A stretch of DNA of 64,000 nt from Aplysia californica (GCF_000002075.1 NW_004797600.1:640922-704921), one strand, 5' to 3'. Shown: positions 30,617 to 43,165, counted from the stretch's first letter. A program made the numbers and translations. The notes: generated by a model not told the origin, from the letters alone.

Positions 30617-33600
30617 AGGTTGTGTTTTTCCCCCCTTAATTTAGAAGCACAGTAAAAATATTTGCCAAAAGTGTTTATTATTAACAGCAATAAGAGATGG
30701 ATTTTTTTTCTTTTGGCTTTGTCACAGAAAGCTAGTGTACATTTAAACAGTGATTGTAATTAATTAGCAATGAAGATTATATGGGTGTAAATACTAAATT
30801 GTAATGGTAATTTGAACTTTGGTTCATGTGAAAAGCACATAGTAATATATATCATCATTGCATCACTGTGCAGCCGTTCATACCTTTATATTTTTCTATG
30901 TAATATGTACAATCATTTTTGTAAGTGCTTCCTGTAATCAAACTTCTTAAAAATGTTGTTTATATGATAGTCACCAAGGACAGGAATATAGGATATTACA
31001 TTCCAGTATCATATTCCATCAAATAGAGGTTTGGGGTGTGTTTTGGGGTTGTTGTTTTTTTATGGGGTTTTTTGCATAACATTAACAATGAACAACCTCC
31101 CAGCTATGTTTTCTTCTATTTGTGTTTTATATTTATTATTCTTAAAATAGATAGTGTCTTTTTATACTCTTTCTTCATAAGGAATGGAGGAGATATATTT
31201 AAGTTTTGTGAGTGCTTATTTAGGCCCCCACATAACAATATTTAGGGCACCTGTGGCCTAAATAAGGTTTTCCCCTCCCCAGAACATTATTTAGGCCATA
31301 TATATGCTCAAACTACCCTTTTCACGCAACTGAGTTCGTTCCACTTTCATAATGGTGCACCTTTCTCATTTAGTACAGTTTTAGCTTTTCACAGTGTTAA
31401 TTGCTCTGTCAATGACATGCCGAAGAAAACTTCACAAATATTTTTTAAATAGAAAGTAAATTATCTTATAATTTTTGCACTTTTAATTTCAACCCCCAAC
31501 GAAATGTTTTGGGTTGGGTTTTTTTGTTGGTTTTTTTTTTTTTTTTTGGGGGGGGGGGGGGGGTTATCAAAAGAAACTTCATCATAATAATACCCTAGGA
31601 TTTTCTCATCGGAGCAGTGAGTTTATCTAGTCACAGTTTGTAAAATACTTAGTGCCATTTACTGCAAAACAGGGTTTACAGTTTACTCTTGACATTGTCT
31701 TTTTTTTTCAAGGCCACATTGTCAGTCTAAAAGATTGATTTATTTTCATTATTCTTTCAGCTGTTCCATTTTATAGCTCAGGTTGATATGGACCACATAT
31801 GTACACTTCAGATCATGAGAATGAGCTATGCTTTACTCTTTTTCTTTTGTTCTCTATGTAAAACATAATTGTAGAACTTATCAAAGTCATCAAGATGAAA
31901 ATGAAAGTGTTCAAAAATGGGTCATTTTAATGCCCTCACAAGTTCTGTGGTGTTCACTGTATCAAATCCTGAAAGTGTTCATTCCATTCATTACAGTAAT
32001 ACTATACTTAATATCTCGAAATGTTGTCGTCAAAATTCTTTTTGTGAACCATTGTTCATTGTTATTTATTACCAATATATATCATACATGGCTGGGGGGG
32101 GGGGGGTTAAAAACCATAAAAACATGTTTAACTGACCGTTTAATCATTGCCATTAATTCTAGTTGTGAAAAGTATTTGGTTTCCTTGTGTATGATTCACC
32201 TCATTTCAACCTCCTATTGGTTCAAGTACAAGTATTACAACTGAATGTAAAATCAGTGCTTTTTCCATTTTATGTCCAGTTTGCAGTTTGCATTCCTAAC
32301 CTAGAAGTTTCTAGACTTTTGTTGGTTTAAAATATTTTCACAACTAGTTGTTGTGCTGTGCCTTTTGTTAACAAAAACAAAACAAAAATGTTCCCACCAC
32401 TCATGTTGTCGTACAAATGTATTTTTTGTAGTTGGAAAAATTAAAGTTAATAATTTTGGTTGCAAGTGACATTTCTAAGATAATAAATTTCAAAGTTACA
32501 GAAGTTCAGTTGTTCTCATTAGTGAGTGTAGTTAATTTTGAACTGGATCTAACTTCAGTTTCATTTTTAATACTCTCGCCGTAAAGCGTCTGGAAAATAA
32601 ATACATATACACGATGATATTTTTTAAAATATAAGCACACCATCGTCCATGGCACAGCAGTTACACTTTTGGTGGTTGCACAAAGAGGATGAGTTTGATT
32701 CTTGTGTGGAGAGAATTTTTATCAAGTTTCCCAATTTTTCTGTGGGGAGTTTTTATCCATCTCAGCCCTGGTTTGCCCACGACAGTCGACAGTCGGGGTT
32801 GAAGCAGCCTGCGTGGCCTAATGAATGGTCTAACTTGTGTTGATGGGAGTGAAACACCATTACAATTACCTTTTTTTTTTTTTATAAACACAGTAGAAAT
32901 TAAGGTATACTGTACATATAGGATGAATGATTGGATAAGATGCAGGTAGATATGAAAACCAAAATTTTGGTTTATATATATAAATCATATTTTCATCAGA
33001 CAGGATGCACCAACTTTTTCACGGCATGCACCTTCATCGCCTTTGTTGGTGGATTTTTTTTCAACCAAAACGAACAAAAGATTCTTTTTTTCTAACCTGT
33101 TTTTTGTCAGCAGTCTTAGATCCACAGTGCAACACGTAGCAGCCGGTTTTATTCGGTCGGTATCTCATGGATAAGCATCATGACGACTTTGAAGCCCAGA
33201 TGTTCAGGTAAAAAGATGCGTTCTGTTTTCAATGCTGTACGATAAAATAATTTTGAACATTTTTGTGATGTCTTTCAAACTTTAAAAAGAATTATTTTAA
33301 TTACTGTATTTGTAATTTGATATTTTGTGGCAATCAGTTTTCCCTGAATTTTTAATAAACTTTTGTAATATCATGATTTTATGTTTACTTTACCTGCTTG
33401 TCATTTACAATAACTTATTCAAGATGCGCAGTAAATGGGACAACTCATTGTACTTTCGCCATGCCTCAGAGGAATAAAGGTATTCCTCATGAACATAATC
33501 ATATAAGAATGTTTGTCACATGTGATTTAATAACATATTGCCATGAAGGAGTTTCATCAATTATGTAATTATGTTGAGATGAACTTCAAATTGAACAGAT

Positions 33601-33944
33601 TTTAATGTTTGTATACTTTTGACAATTCTACTGAATGGTTCAGTTGATAAAATACTGGATGTGCCATGTACCATTCACAGATTTTTTTGTGGGCATTTAA
33701 TTTGTATTTATTTTCGTACTTATTTTGACTACGATTGCAATATTGCGTTTTCCTATCAACATTAACGCTCAAAGATTTCTCTCAATCACAAAACTATTCC
33801 CATTTCTTCTGTATTTTAACTTAGTAATAACTGTCTTCACATCTCAAGACTGGGATCCGCTTTCTTCTCTTCAACCTCAACTGTTGAATGATTGAAGTAA
33901 CATTTGTTTTAAAAAATGTGACTAGGAATAGCAGGAAATGTGTG
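30617..33944 (+). other. AT-rich stretch without a gene; possible long 3' UTR or spacer
   Basis: About 3.3 kb with no recognised repeat apart from homopolymers (T23 then G20 at about 31520-31563, and G14 at 32093). It is unusually free of mobile elements for this window, which could mean selective constraint such as an extended RUNDC3 3' UTR (inference). AATAAA occurs at 33355. Confidence 0.4.
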
Positions 33945-34752
33945 CTGTGGAAACCTGATATTACAGGGATGGCAGGAGTAGAGAAAATGTCCTGTTATAT
34001 CCGATCCCTGTTAAATCAGAAATGCAAGGAAAGTAGGCATTTGTGGACTAATCCAGCTGTACTTATTCATGGGTAGTAGCCCTTGCCACAAGTACCCACG
34101 AACAAGGGTTTAAGCACCAACTTTCTCCTTGCCTCCTTAAACCACATCGGAAGAGCTTGGTCCACAGCATCTGCATCGAGTAGTCTCATCTTCTTTCGAT
34201 CCAGAGCAAACTTCCCATTGGAGTATGCTGCCACTATCTTCTCTCTATCCTTGATAATGGTGTGAATCGACCCTTGTGGAATGTCGAACTGACAATTAAT
34301 CTCTTCCAGTGGAGCTTGCTTTTTGTCAACAGACTGGATTATTTCGTATTTTTTTGTCAATTGAAAGGCATTTTCTCTTGCGATTGACATCGTTGGTGAC
34401 ACATTACGCGTGCGTGTTGCTACATATAGCTTTCGGGCTAGATCGAGGTCTGCAGCACACCACAGCCCTCTCTCGCTTCCCAAGCTGCATGTGCTTGCAG
34501 TGGCATGGCTTGCCTGGGCTTGCTCCATCACTGCGTTACTCTCTCTCTCTCTCTCTCTCTCGCTCTGTCTCTTACTTTTACACATTGTTAACAGCCTTTG
34601 TCCCTGCTACAACCGGTTGGACTCCAATGAGGCCCTGTTATTGCCGATAATTTTTAATAGAGAGAAAGAGAAGGAACAAACGGGGATTTTAAAAATCCCT
34701 GTTATTACCGGATCCCTGTTATTACCGGCCCTGTTATATATGGTTTCCACTG
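33945..34752 (-). mobile_element. Tigger/pogo-type DNA transposon, internally deleted
   Basis: The left end CTGTGGAAACCTGATATTAC and the right end ...TATGGTTTCCACTG followed by TA are inverted repeats. Several TATAACAG/CTGTTAT motifs lie inside each end. The interior encodes on the minus strand only the N-terminal DNA-binding part of a transposase (next entry). The catalytic DDE part is absent, so it cannot move itself. Confidence 0.85.
34067..34585 (-). pseudogene. Partial Tigger/CENP-B-like transposase, DNA-binding part
   Basis: Open for 172 codons. After an Arg-Glu low-complexity start from a (CT)n tract, residues about 85-130 read KKYEIIQSVDKKQAPLEEI then FDIPQGSIHTIIKDREKIV, a pogo/Tigger helix-turn-helix. 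Residues about 140-165 (DADAVDQALPMWFKEARRK) fit the start of the CENP-B HTH domain. It then stops at the 3' terminus of the element. No DDE domain follows. Confidence 0.82.
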
Positions 34753-35923
34753 TAATTATTAAGGCTTCTTTTTCAGGCAGAATCATAATGATTTTTAATA
34801 ATAAAACACAATTCAGAGCTGTGTCTGGTCTCAAGAGACAGACGTGTGGCTTTTTCGGCTGCATGCTGCAGTATATTTAGTAATTGCTTTTATCCAGAAT
34901 TTTATTTTATTGGTACACATCATCCTTTAAGACACAATTAGAATGACTTGGCCTAAGGCACTGACAATCATTCCAACAATTATAGTTGTTAATGAAAACA
35001 TTTTGTGAATTTTTTTTTTGTGTTGTAAATTTAGTCTTCCATTGTACTGTTATCTTGTTGAGAGTGTTTGATTGATGACTTCTTTGTACCAGTCTATAGT
35101 TCATAACGTTACACTTTTGTTCAGCACACCTGACACAGGTAACACTTACGAGTTTCCAGACTTATTTACACTACTTTTCACCATTTATACCTTGCAGAAT
35201 TTATTGGGGGGGTTTTCTACCATCTGTCGTAATGTATGTAATATGTGCAATTGAAATTCCAATATAAGTTAAAAAGTGTCGGCCTCATCTAGAACCTCTC
35301 AGTGTATATTGTTTCACAGTGTCAAAATGTCATGACTTTCCTGTGATTAAAATTGAAAGAAATTTCCCTTTTCTGAGTTTGCAGTCATTGTTTCTATAGA
35401 GGTTTGGATATGAAGGATATGTTACAATACATGTAATATCCAAAAACTTTAAAAACTTAGAAAAAAAGGTTGTTTAATTCAGAATCTGTTAGATTTTTTA
35501 AGGGAATACTGAATAGATACAAGATGAAATTATTGTCTACTGTGTGTTTTGAAACCAACTGTTTTAAAATTGTAAAGCAGGTCCCGCTTGCGATCTTACA
35601 GTGGAAAAAGAAGTTCAAATATTGGAGATAACCCATTTTGTCTCAAAGCCCCTAATATATGTACATTCCCAGCACTCTTCAGTTTAAACTTTTTTCATAG
35701 GATCTCTTTCTGCATTTCCCAGCAATCAGCAGGACTGAAAGAGTTAATGTTTAATTTTTATCATTGAAAGATATGATTACTGTACCTCTGTGGGTTTTTT
35801 CCCCTGTGTTCCTTTCATTTTTGATGTTTTGTTTGCCCTTTTCACTTTTCACCAGCGATATTTTTCCAATTTAAGTTACCCGGTGTGGTGTTTTTTGTCT
35901 AACGTCCTCCTGTCACTCCTGTC
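34753..35923. other. Spacer, no feature seen
   Basis: AT-rich DNA between two Tigger-type elements. No exon or repeat family was recognised. Confidence 0.4.
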
Positions 35924-36403
35924 CAGTCCATTTATAACAGCGTCTGTTATTACAGGAATTTGGATATAACAGTGATAAATGAAATCCCCATTCTTTTTCT
36001 CTATAAATGTAAGTAATATGAACCTGGCTATAACAGGGTTCAATTTGCACAGACTCGGATATAACAGTGATCTTACAGTGCGTGAACTTGCTTTCGATCA
36101 GTCAAATTATTAAACTGTGTCTCAACCAAGACATTTCGCCTGTTTGTATGATCGCATGCATAAACATAAACTTTCAAACACATACACCCCCCCCAGTTAT
36201 GTTGGGGTCACTGATCGATTTCTGTCTCAGTGTCAGCAAAACAGCCCACTGGAAAAGGATCTGCGGTAATCGAATAAATAATATATAGTAAGATGAAGGT
36301 GCAATGGTACTGGTAGTTTTCCCTGATAACGAGTATAACAGGACTCGCCTGTAACAGGGAAAAATACCGGTCCCGTCTGTCCTGTTATATCCGAGTTTGA
36401 CTG
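35924..36403. mobile_element. Tigger-type MITE, about 480 bp
   Basis: The right end reads CTGTTATATCCGAGTTTGAC followed by TGTA. The left end CAGTCCATTTATAACAG is its diverged complement. Internal ATATAACAG motifs recur, as in the element at 33945. No coding sequence. Confidence 0.72.
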
Positions 36404-38674
36404 TACATAGATATACCGCCATCTCATTTTCAAGTGCTGTTAAAGCCAATGCCCTTCAATGCAGAAACAAGTTCAAAGAAAACACCGCCCCTAAGCTTTA
36501 CTTTATACATGTGGATCATGCTGTTTGTCCTACGTTTTACCAGCCACACAGATGTGGCATGACATACATGTAGCAGATTCTGTCTGAATTCTTGTCAAAG
36601 TGTCGACTGTTTTGCCTCGTCTTGGAAAATAGACAAGAGAGATGGATGAGGGGAGGACTTGGAAAGAAAGATGGATAGAAGATAAAGATAAATAACAAAC
36701 TAACAGATCGAAAGTATAGTAATAGTTATTCTCAAATAACTCTAAAAATAATCTTACAAACAACTTAAATGAGCGGATTTCTTTAATAATCGCCAATTTA
36801 TTCATCATCATCAATGCCTTTCACCCCTGGCAAGGTATATGCCACATACAAGCTCTTTCTATGTATCTCTGTCCTGGGCCATCCTCCCAAGCTTGTTCCA
36901 AATGAGCTTCATCTCTCTCATGTCCCTTTTGATGCGTCTCCTCCATGTTTCCCCGTGGCCAACCCCTGCCTCGTGTTCTTTGTGGGTTCCACTGCAGTGA
37001 CTGTCTTGTGATGTTTCCTCTGGGCTTTCTAAGGTGTTTCCCATCCATCGCCACTCTTTTAGTCCTATTTCTACTTCTATATCCTTTTGTCCTGTCCTTT
37101 CCCACAGCTCTTCATTTCTTATTCTATCCTGCCATTTGTTTTATTCTTAGAATACTCCTCATACATCTGTTGATGAAAGTCTGGACTTTATTCAGTACAT
37201 GTACCGTCTTTGTTGTCTTCCAAGTTTCGCAGTCGTAGAGAGGTTCCACCTTTACCATCAATGACACTTCCAAGGTAGGTAAAGGAGTCCACTTCTTACA
37301 GGGGAGTGGCTTCCACTGTCACAGGAGGGCTTGAAACTTTTCTTATCATCCCTACTTTTGACTTGCCTGGATGTATACGTTGGCCAACACTCCTTGATAG
37401 GCTGTTGAGTTCCTTGGTGTTTCCTTGCATCTGAGCATGTGTGAGAGAGAGCAGTGCAAGGTCATCGGCCGAAGTCCAATTCGTCCAGCTGCTGCCAAGG
37501 GATCCGCTGTATTCCATTACGCTTGCCTCTGGTGGTTTCTTTCATGGCCCAGTCAACTGCCAGTATGAAGAGAAAAGGTGAGAGCAAGCATCCGTGCCGC
37601 CCTCCTCTCTGTACCTGGAATGGTTCCGAGAGTTGTCCTGCGTGAAAGACTTGGCAGTTTGTTCCGTCATAGGTGGCCTTCACAAGCTTGACGATTTTGT
37701 CAGGCATTCCAAAATGCCGCATGAGTTTCCACAGAGTTTCCCTGTCGTCGCTGTCAAACGCCTTTTCATAATCAATTAAGTTGACCATTCATTGTTCATT
37801 CATTGTTTCAGGAAGCAACATCCCTGCACTCCGGACATGTCCATTGATGCTCCGTTGCTCTCTCCAAAATGTTGCCGTGGGTCCTTCTGCTGATTGTGCC
37901 AGTGCACATCTGGTTGAACGTGAAGTTGACCACGAGTGGTGAATTCCATTCAAGTGATTGCTCAACAATGATGCGCAGAGTAGCGGTCTGGTCCACACAT
38001 GATCGGTTTTTGCGGAATGCTGCCTGGTTTCTTCGGAGCTTCTCGTCTGTTGCCAGCTTGATTCTCTCCATGAGTATCCTGTTAAAGACTTTCCCGGGTA
38101 TGGACAGGAGTGTTATGCCTCTGTAGTTGTTACAATTGCTGAGGTCTCCCTTCTTTGGCAGCTTGTTTAGGTGGCCTTCCTTCCAGTCTGATGGTATTTC
38201 CTCCTTTTGCCAAACTTTTTCAAATACAGCATAGAGAATTTCCACCAATGTATCTTTATCTGTCTTAAGGGCTTCCGGTGGTATATGGTCGGGACCAGCT
38301 GCCTTGTGGGACTTCAGTGATGTTATAGCTGCTGCAATTTCCTCTCTTGAAGGTGGTTCCGTAGGAGGTAATTTCTGGCTTGAAGAATTTCTGGTTGGTT
38401 TTCTTGGGTGGTCTGTTCAAGAGTTGACCAAAGTGTTCTCTCCATCGGTTAAGTTGCCCCTCTGGGTTGAAGATAGTTTTTCCCTCTTTTTTTCTTTCAC
38501 TGGTAGAGTGGGCTTGCTGAACCTACCTGAAAGAGTTTTTGCTGTCTGGTGTACAATCTGCAAGTGTCCGTCTGTTGTTGCTTTCTCTGCCTTTTCGACC
38601 AGGCCTTTCAGGTTGGCATTCTTGTCCTTCTTTATGGAATTCTTTACCTCCTGGTTTGCTTCCGTGTACTCTTG

Positions 38675-39172
38675 GACTCCGTGACATCTCTTACAAAGAC
38701 CACATTTCAAATGCTGAGGTACGGGACAGAATCACACGCAGTGGGGCAGCATGAAGACCTACTGACCCCAGTGAAGAGACGAAAATTAAAATGGTATGGG
38801 CATGTCACAAGATCCTCAGAACCTACCGAATAATCCTACAAGGAACCGTACAGGGACAGAGAAAGAGAGGAAGACAGAGAAGGAGATGGGAGGAAAACAT
38901 CGCCAAGTGGACAAGGAAGACGATGGGTGACAATCTGAGGAAGGCAGAAGACAAAGAGAAATGGCGAGAGCTGGTTTTCAGATGTTGTGGTGCCCCTACA
39001 GTTGCCCCAACCACGGGATAGAAGAAGAAGAAGAAGAAGAAGAAGAAGAAGGAGGAGGAGGAGGAGGAGGAGGAGGGGGAGGAGGAGAAGAAGAAAAAGG
39101 AGGAGGAGGAGGAGGGGGAGGAGAAGAAGAAGAAGGAGGAGGAGAAGAAGAAGAAGAAGAAGAAGAAGAAGA
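38675..39172 (+). mobile_element. 5'-truncated LINE 3' end inserted in another LINE, 7-bp duplication
   Basis: Encodes RT C-terminal residues: ISYKDHISNAEVRDRI, then VKRRKLKWYGHVTRS, EKWRELVFRCCGAPTVAP and a stop, then a (GAA/GGA)n tail. ACTCTTG at 38668-38674 and 39173-39179 is the target-site duplication. Removing the insert makes the minus-strand LINE continuous (QQEYTEANQEVK). Some codons are broken. Confidence 0.87.
39022..39172. repeat. (GAA)n/(GGA)n purine tract
   Basis: 150 bases of almost pure purine, grown from the 3' tail of the inserted LINE. Confidence 0.95.
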
Positions 39173-40262
39173 ACTCTTGTTGCACAGCGAGTTACTCAGT
39201 TCGGGTACGGCTGTTGTTGACTTGGGCCTTCAGCTTTCTTCTTCTTTTGACTTTGTCTATAGAGTCCATTCATTCCTAGTGTTGTTTCGGGGTCCTAGTA
39301 CTCCTAGAGTGCTCTGGCAAGTTGCATTTACTGCCTCTTGTATCTTTGTCGTTTACTTCATATTCATCCAGATCTTGAAGGGCTTGAAATCTGTTCTTCA
39401 GTTGCAACTTGAACTCATTCTTCTTTACTGGGTCTTTCAGTTGACGACTTCCAGTTGTGACTTGTACATACCTTCTCAGTTTCAGTTTCATCTTTCTAAG
39501 GATCAAATGGTGGTCTGATGCGACGTCTGCTCCTCGTAAGACTCTGGCGTCCTCCAGTGAGCGTCTAAACTTTCGGGAGATGCAAAAATGGTCTATCTGA
39601 ATTTCCGTTGTTCCGTCCGGGGAGACCTAAGTGGCCTTGAATCCTTTAATGTGGGAAGATTGTTCCTCCAATAACCAAGTTGTTGAATGTTCAAAAGTTT
39701 TGGAATCTTCTCCGTTGTCATTTGCCTCTCCTAATCCATGTCTGCCCATGATTTCCTCATAGTGACTATTGTCCGAACCTACCTTTGCATTAGGGACTCC
39801 CATAACAATGTTGATGTCCTTACCTGGAAGTTTGTCAATAACACTCTGCATACGGTTGTAGAAGTCTTCTTTATTCTCCTCTTCTGCATCATTGGTTGGG
39901 GGATACACTTGTATGATTATCATGTTTATGACCTTCTTCCTACCATCTCTTACCTTGAGTTCTTTCTTAGTTCCAAATGGCCCATGATGATCTTTGGACC
40001 GTGCGCTTCCCAGCCCCTGAATGTCTTTTGAGCTGTTTTGGATATGATCATCCCTACTCCATCCGTGTGTAGTCCATCACTGTCATTCCCTGAATAAATG
40101 AAAAGCTCCCCCTCTTTGATTCGCTTCTGTCCAGACTGGTTCAAGTGGGCCTCGCTGATTCGAAGTATGTGTAGTTGGTATCGGTGCATCTTTTGGAGGA
40201 TCTTTGCTGTTTTTCCAGCCTCATAAAGGGTCCTAACGTTCATCGAGCTAATCCGAAGAGAC

Positions 40263-41204
40263 CTGGACTTGGATGATGGTGGAGGCTTCTGCTCAACAGC
40301 TTCCTTTCAGCTTTCACTGCCTTGCGTCATAAACTCTCCATTCGGAGAAGGTCCACGATCAGCCAAGCAAAGATTACGGTTTTTGCATCTGTAACAGGTT
40401 CTTTCTACGAGAGATGTTGTTAGCCTCGTGACTCAGCCCCCGACTTGGAGGGAGGATGATTCTGTTTCGGGAGTTACTGCCTGGTTCGCCATTTAGTCTC
40501 CTCGTACGACATGCTAGCATCACGTCAGTCCTAAGGTCATATTCTTCTCAGTGCCGGGACTGCATGGCAGCAAATTTATTAGGGGAACAAAAAAGAAATA
40601 AATTAAAAACGGTACACAAAATATTTATAGGCGGGGCTCCACTAGAACCTTCAGGCAAGCGGGCTAAACATGATGCTGTAAAAATATAACTTACAATACA
40701 TGAACTTACTACTTACTCTCTCCCTGTGCCGTCAGGTACGTAAGGTGGAGAGCAGTCGACGCCACGCTTGTCTGTCCCTGGCCACGTCCTCCAATTTCGG
40801 TATGACTTACAATAGTGAATATAGATGTAAAATGGGACTTGATTCTTCAGTGGACGTATTAAATAATTTCATAGCTTGTATTCTTAAACACTCCGTTTAT
40901 AGTCTACTTATTAAATGGTCAACACATTTGACTTTATCCTTCGACATTACTTTACTCTCCATATTGAAAGACTTACAATAATTTACAATCATGCCAAAAG
41001 TAAAACAAAATCAGCCTGAGAAGTCATACCAGCAAACTCATTCATAAAATAATAGACCTACATGATGGTATTAAACAGGCGAATAGCAAAAGAGGTAATT
41101 GCTGAAAGAACGTCAGGATTCCGAGCGGGTTGCATCACAGCAGAAAAAAATGTTAAATCTCAGAATACTTTGCGAAAGTTCAACACAGCGATACCAATAC
41201 CAGG
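40263..41204. other. Spacer with one exon-like segment
   Basis: Bases 40736-40799 are bounded by GCCGTCAG and G|GTATGA and stay open (VRKVESSRRHACLSLATSSN). I cannot assign it to a gene. Otherwise nothing was recognised. Confidence 0.3.
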
Positions 41205-41699
41205 CAAAGAGTCTACATAACAAGAGGGGCCACTTCTCTCTTTGAGCCAATTAAAAAAGTGTCCTCAAAATTCGGTGGCGCCCTCTTCGCAAAAGCGCAC
41301 CTTTAGCGAACAGAGTTATCCCACTTGAGTTAAAAAATCAAAAGTGAAACTAGCAAGTTTTTTAATAAATTTCGGAAGAACGCTTTTTTTAAATGGTTAC
41401 GCTGACAAAAAAACCTCTTCCCGAGGAAAGGGTGATTGTTTTCTTCGTTTAATTTGACTTTAGAATGAAAGGCGAGAGGTCATTAAAATTTTAACAAACT
41501 AAAACTCCGAACTGAACGAACCCGAACTGCTGATGAACAGCAGTCGATCTGCGCGCGCAAGGAGGTACTATTCCTATTCTTCTTCTGGGAAAACGAAAGA
41601 GAGCTTCAAAACAGACTGCAGCGCCATCTGAAGCAAAGAGCATACTTCCTGCGGACACTTTTTTGGCTGAGTGGCCCATCTTGTTATTTACTATCTTTG
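41205..41699 (+). mobile_element. 495-bp TIR element, family M7, forward copy
   Basis: Starts CAAAGAGTCTACATAACAAG and ends ATTTACTATCTTTG. The terminal inverted repeat of about 50 bases includes ACAAGATGGGCCACT. The 7-base duplication TACCAGG lies at 41198-41204 and 41700-41706. No ORF of transposase type. Confidence 0.88.
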
Positions 41700-41706
41700 T
41701 ACCAGG

Positions 41707-42450
41707 TTTGTGGCGTCGGTAGCCTAGTGGTTAGGCTACCGGACTCGTAATCGTGAGATTGCGGGTTCGGAGCTTCGTTCGAGCCTTAGCTCGGTCCGAC
41801 CAAAGATAGTAAATAACAAGATGGGCCACTCAGCCAAAAAAGTGTCCGCAGGAAGTATGCTCTTTGCTTCAGAGGGCGCTGCAGTCTGTTTTGAAGCTCT
41901 CTTTCGTTTTTCCAGAAGAAGAATAGGAATAGCACCTCCTTGCGTGCGCAGATCGACTGCTGTTCATCAGTAGTTCGGGTTCGTTCAGTGCGGAGTTTTA
42001 GGTTATTCATATTTTAATGACCTCTCGCCTTTCATTCTAAAGTCAAATTAAACGAAGAAAACAATCACCCTTTCCTCCGGAAGAGGTTTTTTGTCAGCGT
42101 AACCATTTTAAAAAAGCGTTCTTCCGAAATTTATCCAAAACATGCTAGTTTCACTTTGATTTTTAAAAACTCAAGTAGGATAACTCTGTTCGCAAAAGGT
42201 GCGCTTTTGCAAAGAGGGCGCCACCGAATTTTGAGGACACTTTTTTAATTGGCTCAAAGAGAGAAGTGGCCCATCTTGTTATGTACTATCATTGGTCCGA
42301 CGTTGTGTCCTTGGGAAAGTGAAAGGTACTTTTCATGAATTTCCTACTTGGCTCGGTCCTTTCGAAGATGGACGTTAACTCGGAGGTCCTGCCTCTTAAA
42401 TAGTGTTGGCAGGGGCGTTAAACCCATATCATTTCACCATTTTTAGGCTC
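41707..42450 (+). mobile_element. tRNA-headed SINE (type T) split by a TIR element
   Basis: Head GGTAGCCTAGTGGTTAGGC...GGTTCGGAGC...TTCGAGCC (41715-41790) and continuation after the inserted element at 42295 (GTCCGACGTTGTGTCCTTGG). It ends near GGGGCGTTAAACCCATATC. Related copies: 42454-42498 plus 43606-43690, and a head at 51998-52055. Confidence 0.78.
41801..42294 (-). mobile_element. 494-bp TIR element, family M7, reverse copy
   Basis: Starts CAAAGATAGTAAATAACAAG and ends GTACTATCATTG. Aligns over its whole length, inverted, with 41205-41699. GTCCGAC at 41794-41800 and 42295-42301 is its own 7-base duplication. It inserted into the type T SINE. Confidence 0.88.
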
Positions 42451-42738
42451 CCGGACTCGTAAACGTGGGGTTATGGGTTCGGAGGTTCGAGCCGCGAGCA
42501 CGGTTGGTGATTTTTTTTTTTAAATAAAAATTTAAAAATCGATTTTTTAAATTTAAATCTGATTTTTACATTTTTTTAAAATATTGACACAGTTTGGGAT
42601 TTTTGGTGGCTAAAAGTATGTTCTTCTAGTGAAAAATGCATTGTTTTTATTTTAAATAATGGTCAATTTAATAAGCAACTGCAAAAGAAAAAAGAAAGCC
42701 TTAATCTTCTCATTGAATTATGGCTACAGACAAAAAAT

Positions 42739-43165
42739 GTGAGGCAGCGTAGAGGAATCAGGCTCTCGTCAAAATAATCAAAGTGACGAAACTTGCATTT
42801 TTCCGCAGGTTTGTGAATTTTTATAAAAATTTTGTTTGTTGGCTCAACACCTTTCATGACTATTAAAGAAATCATTTCTGTGTGGATTTTTCTTAAAAAC
42901 GTTGATTAAAGGCACAAAAAATGTAAATTTTCAGTTAAGCTAAGGAAATAACTAATCTTTGACGGCCATTTTTTCACTAATTTAATTTTACCTCTGAAAA
43001 CAGGTGATCCCCACCTCCTTCTTTCGCAAATATCTCGACTAGTATTCAAGATAATGAATATTTTTTCATCCTAATAAAAACAAATGAACAAGCTTTAAAA
43101 GATGATATCAATAACTCTACATGCCCAAAAATTGACGAGAGCCTGATTCCACCACGCTGCCTCAC
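42739..43165 (+). mobile_element. 430-bp foldback element, family F, copy 2
   Basis: GTGAGGCAGCG...GGCTCTCGTCAA at the left is the complement of TTGACGAGAGCC...GCTGCCTCAC at the right. Internal sequence matches 10177-10610 (inverted) and 50800-51127 (same orientation). Confidence 0.78.

Larger units (their letters stand above)
36806..40262 (-). mobile_element. LINE remnant, nearly full length, minus strand
   Basis: On the minus strand in order: endonuclease (MNVRTLYEAGKTAKIL at about 40240, NIVMGVPNAKVGSDNSHY at about 39800), linker, RT (NNYRGITLLSIPGKVFNRIL at about 38130, VNLIDYEKAFDSDDRETLWK at about 37780, HGCLLSPFLFILAVDW at about 37580, SADDLALLS at about 37450, the YxDD box replaced by SADD) and a C-terminal segment with RGRGWPRG...QDR at about 36900. 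The 3' end near 36806 has ATGATGATGA-like repeats. Frames shift several times and a segment after the thumb (about 37240) is deleted. A second LINE fragment is inserted at 38675-39172. Clade uncertain. Confidence 0.88.

Noticed and set aside
36806-40262. Host gene on the minus strand from several aligned frames
   Set aside because: The endonuclease and RT motifs in order show a LINE.
41198-42301. Large palindrome as an assembly artefact
   Set aside because: The arms differ in sequence and each has its own target duplication, which an artefact would not produce.
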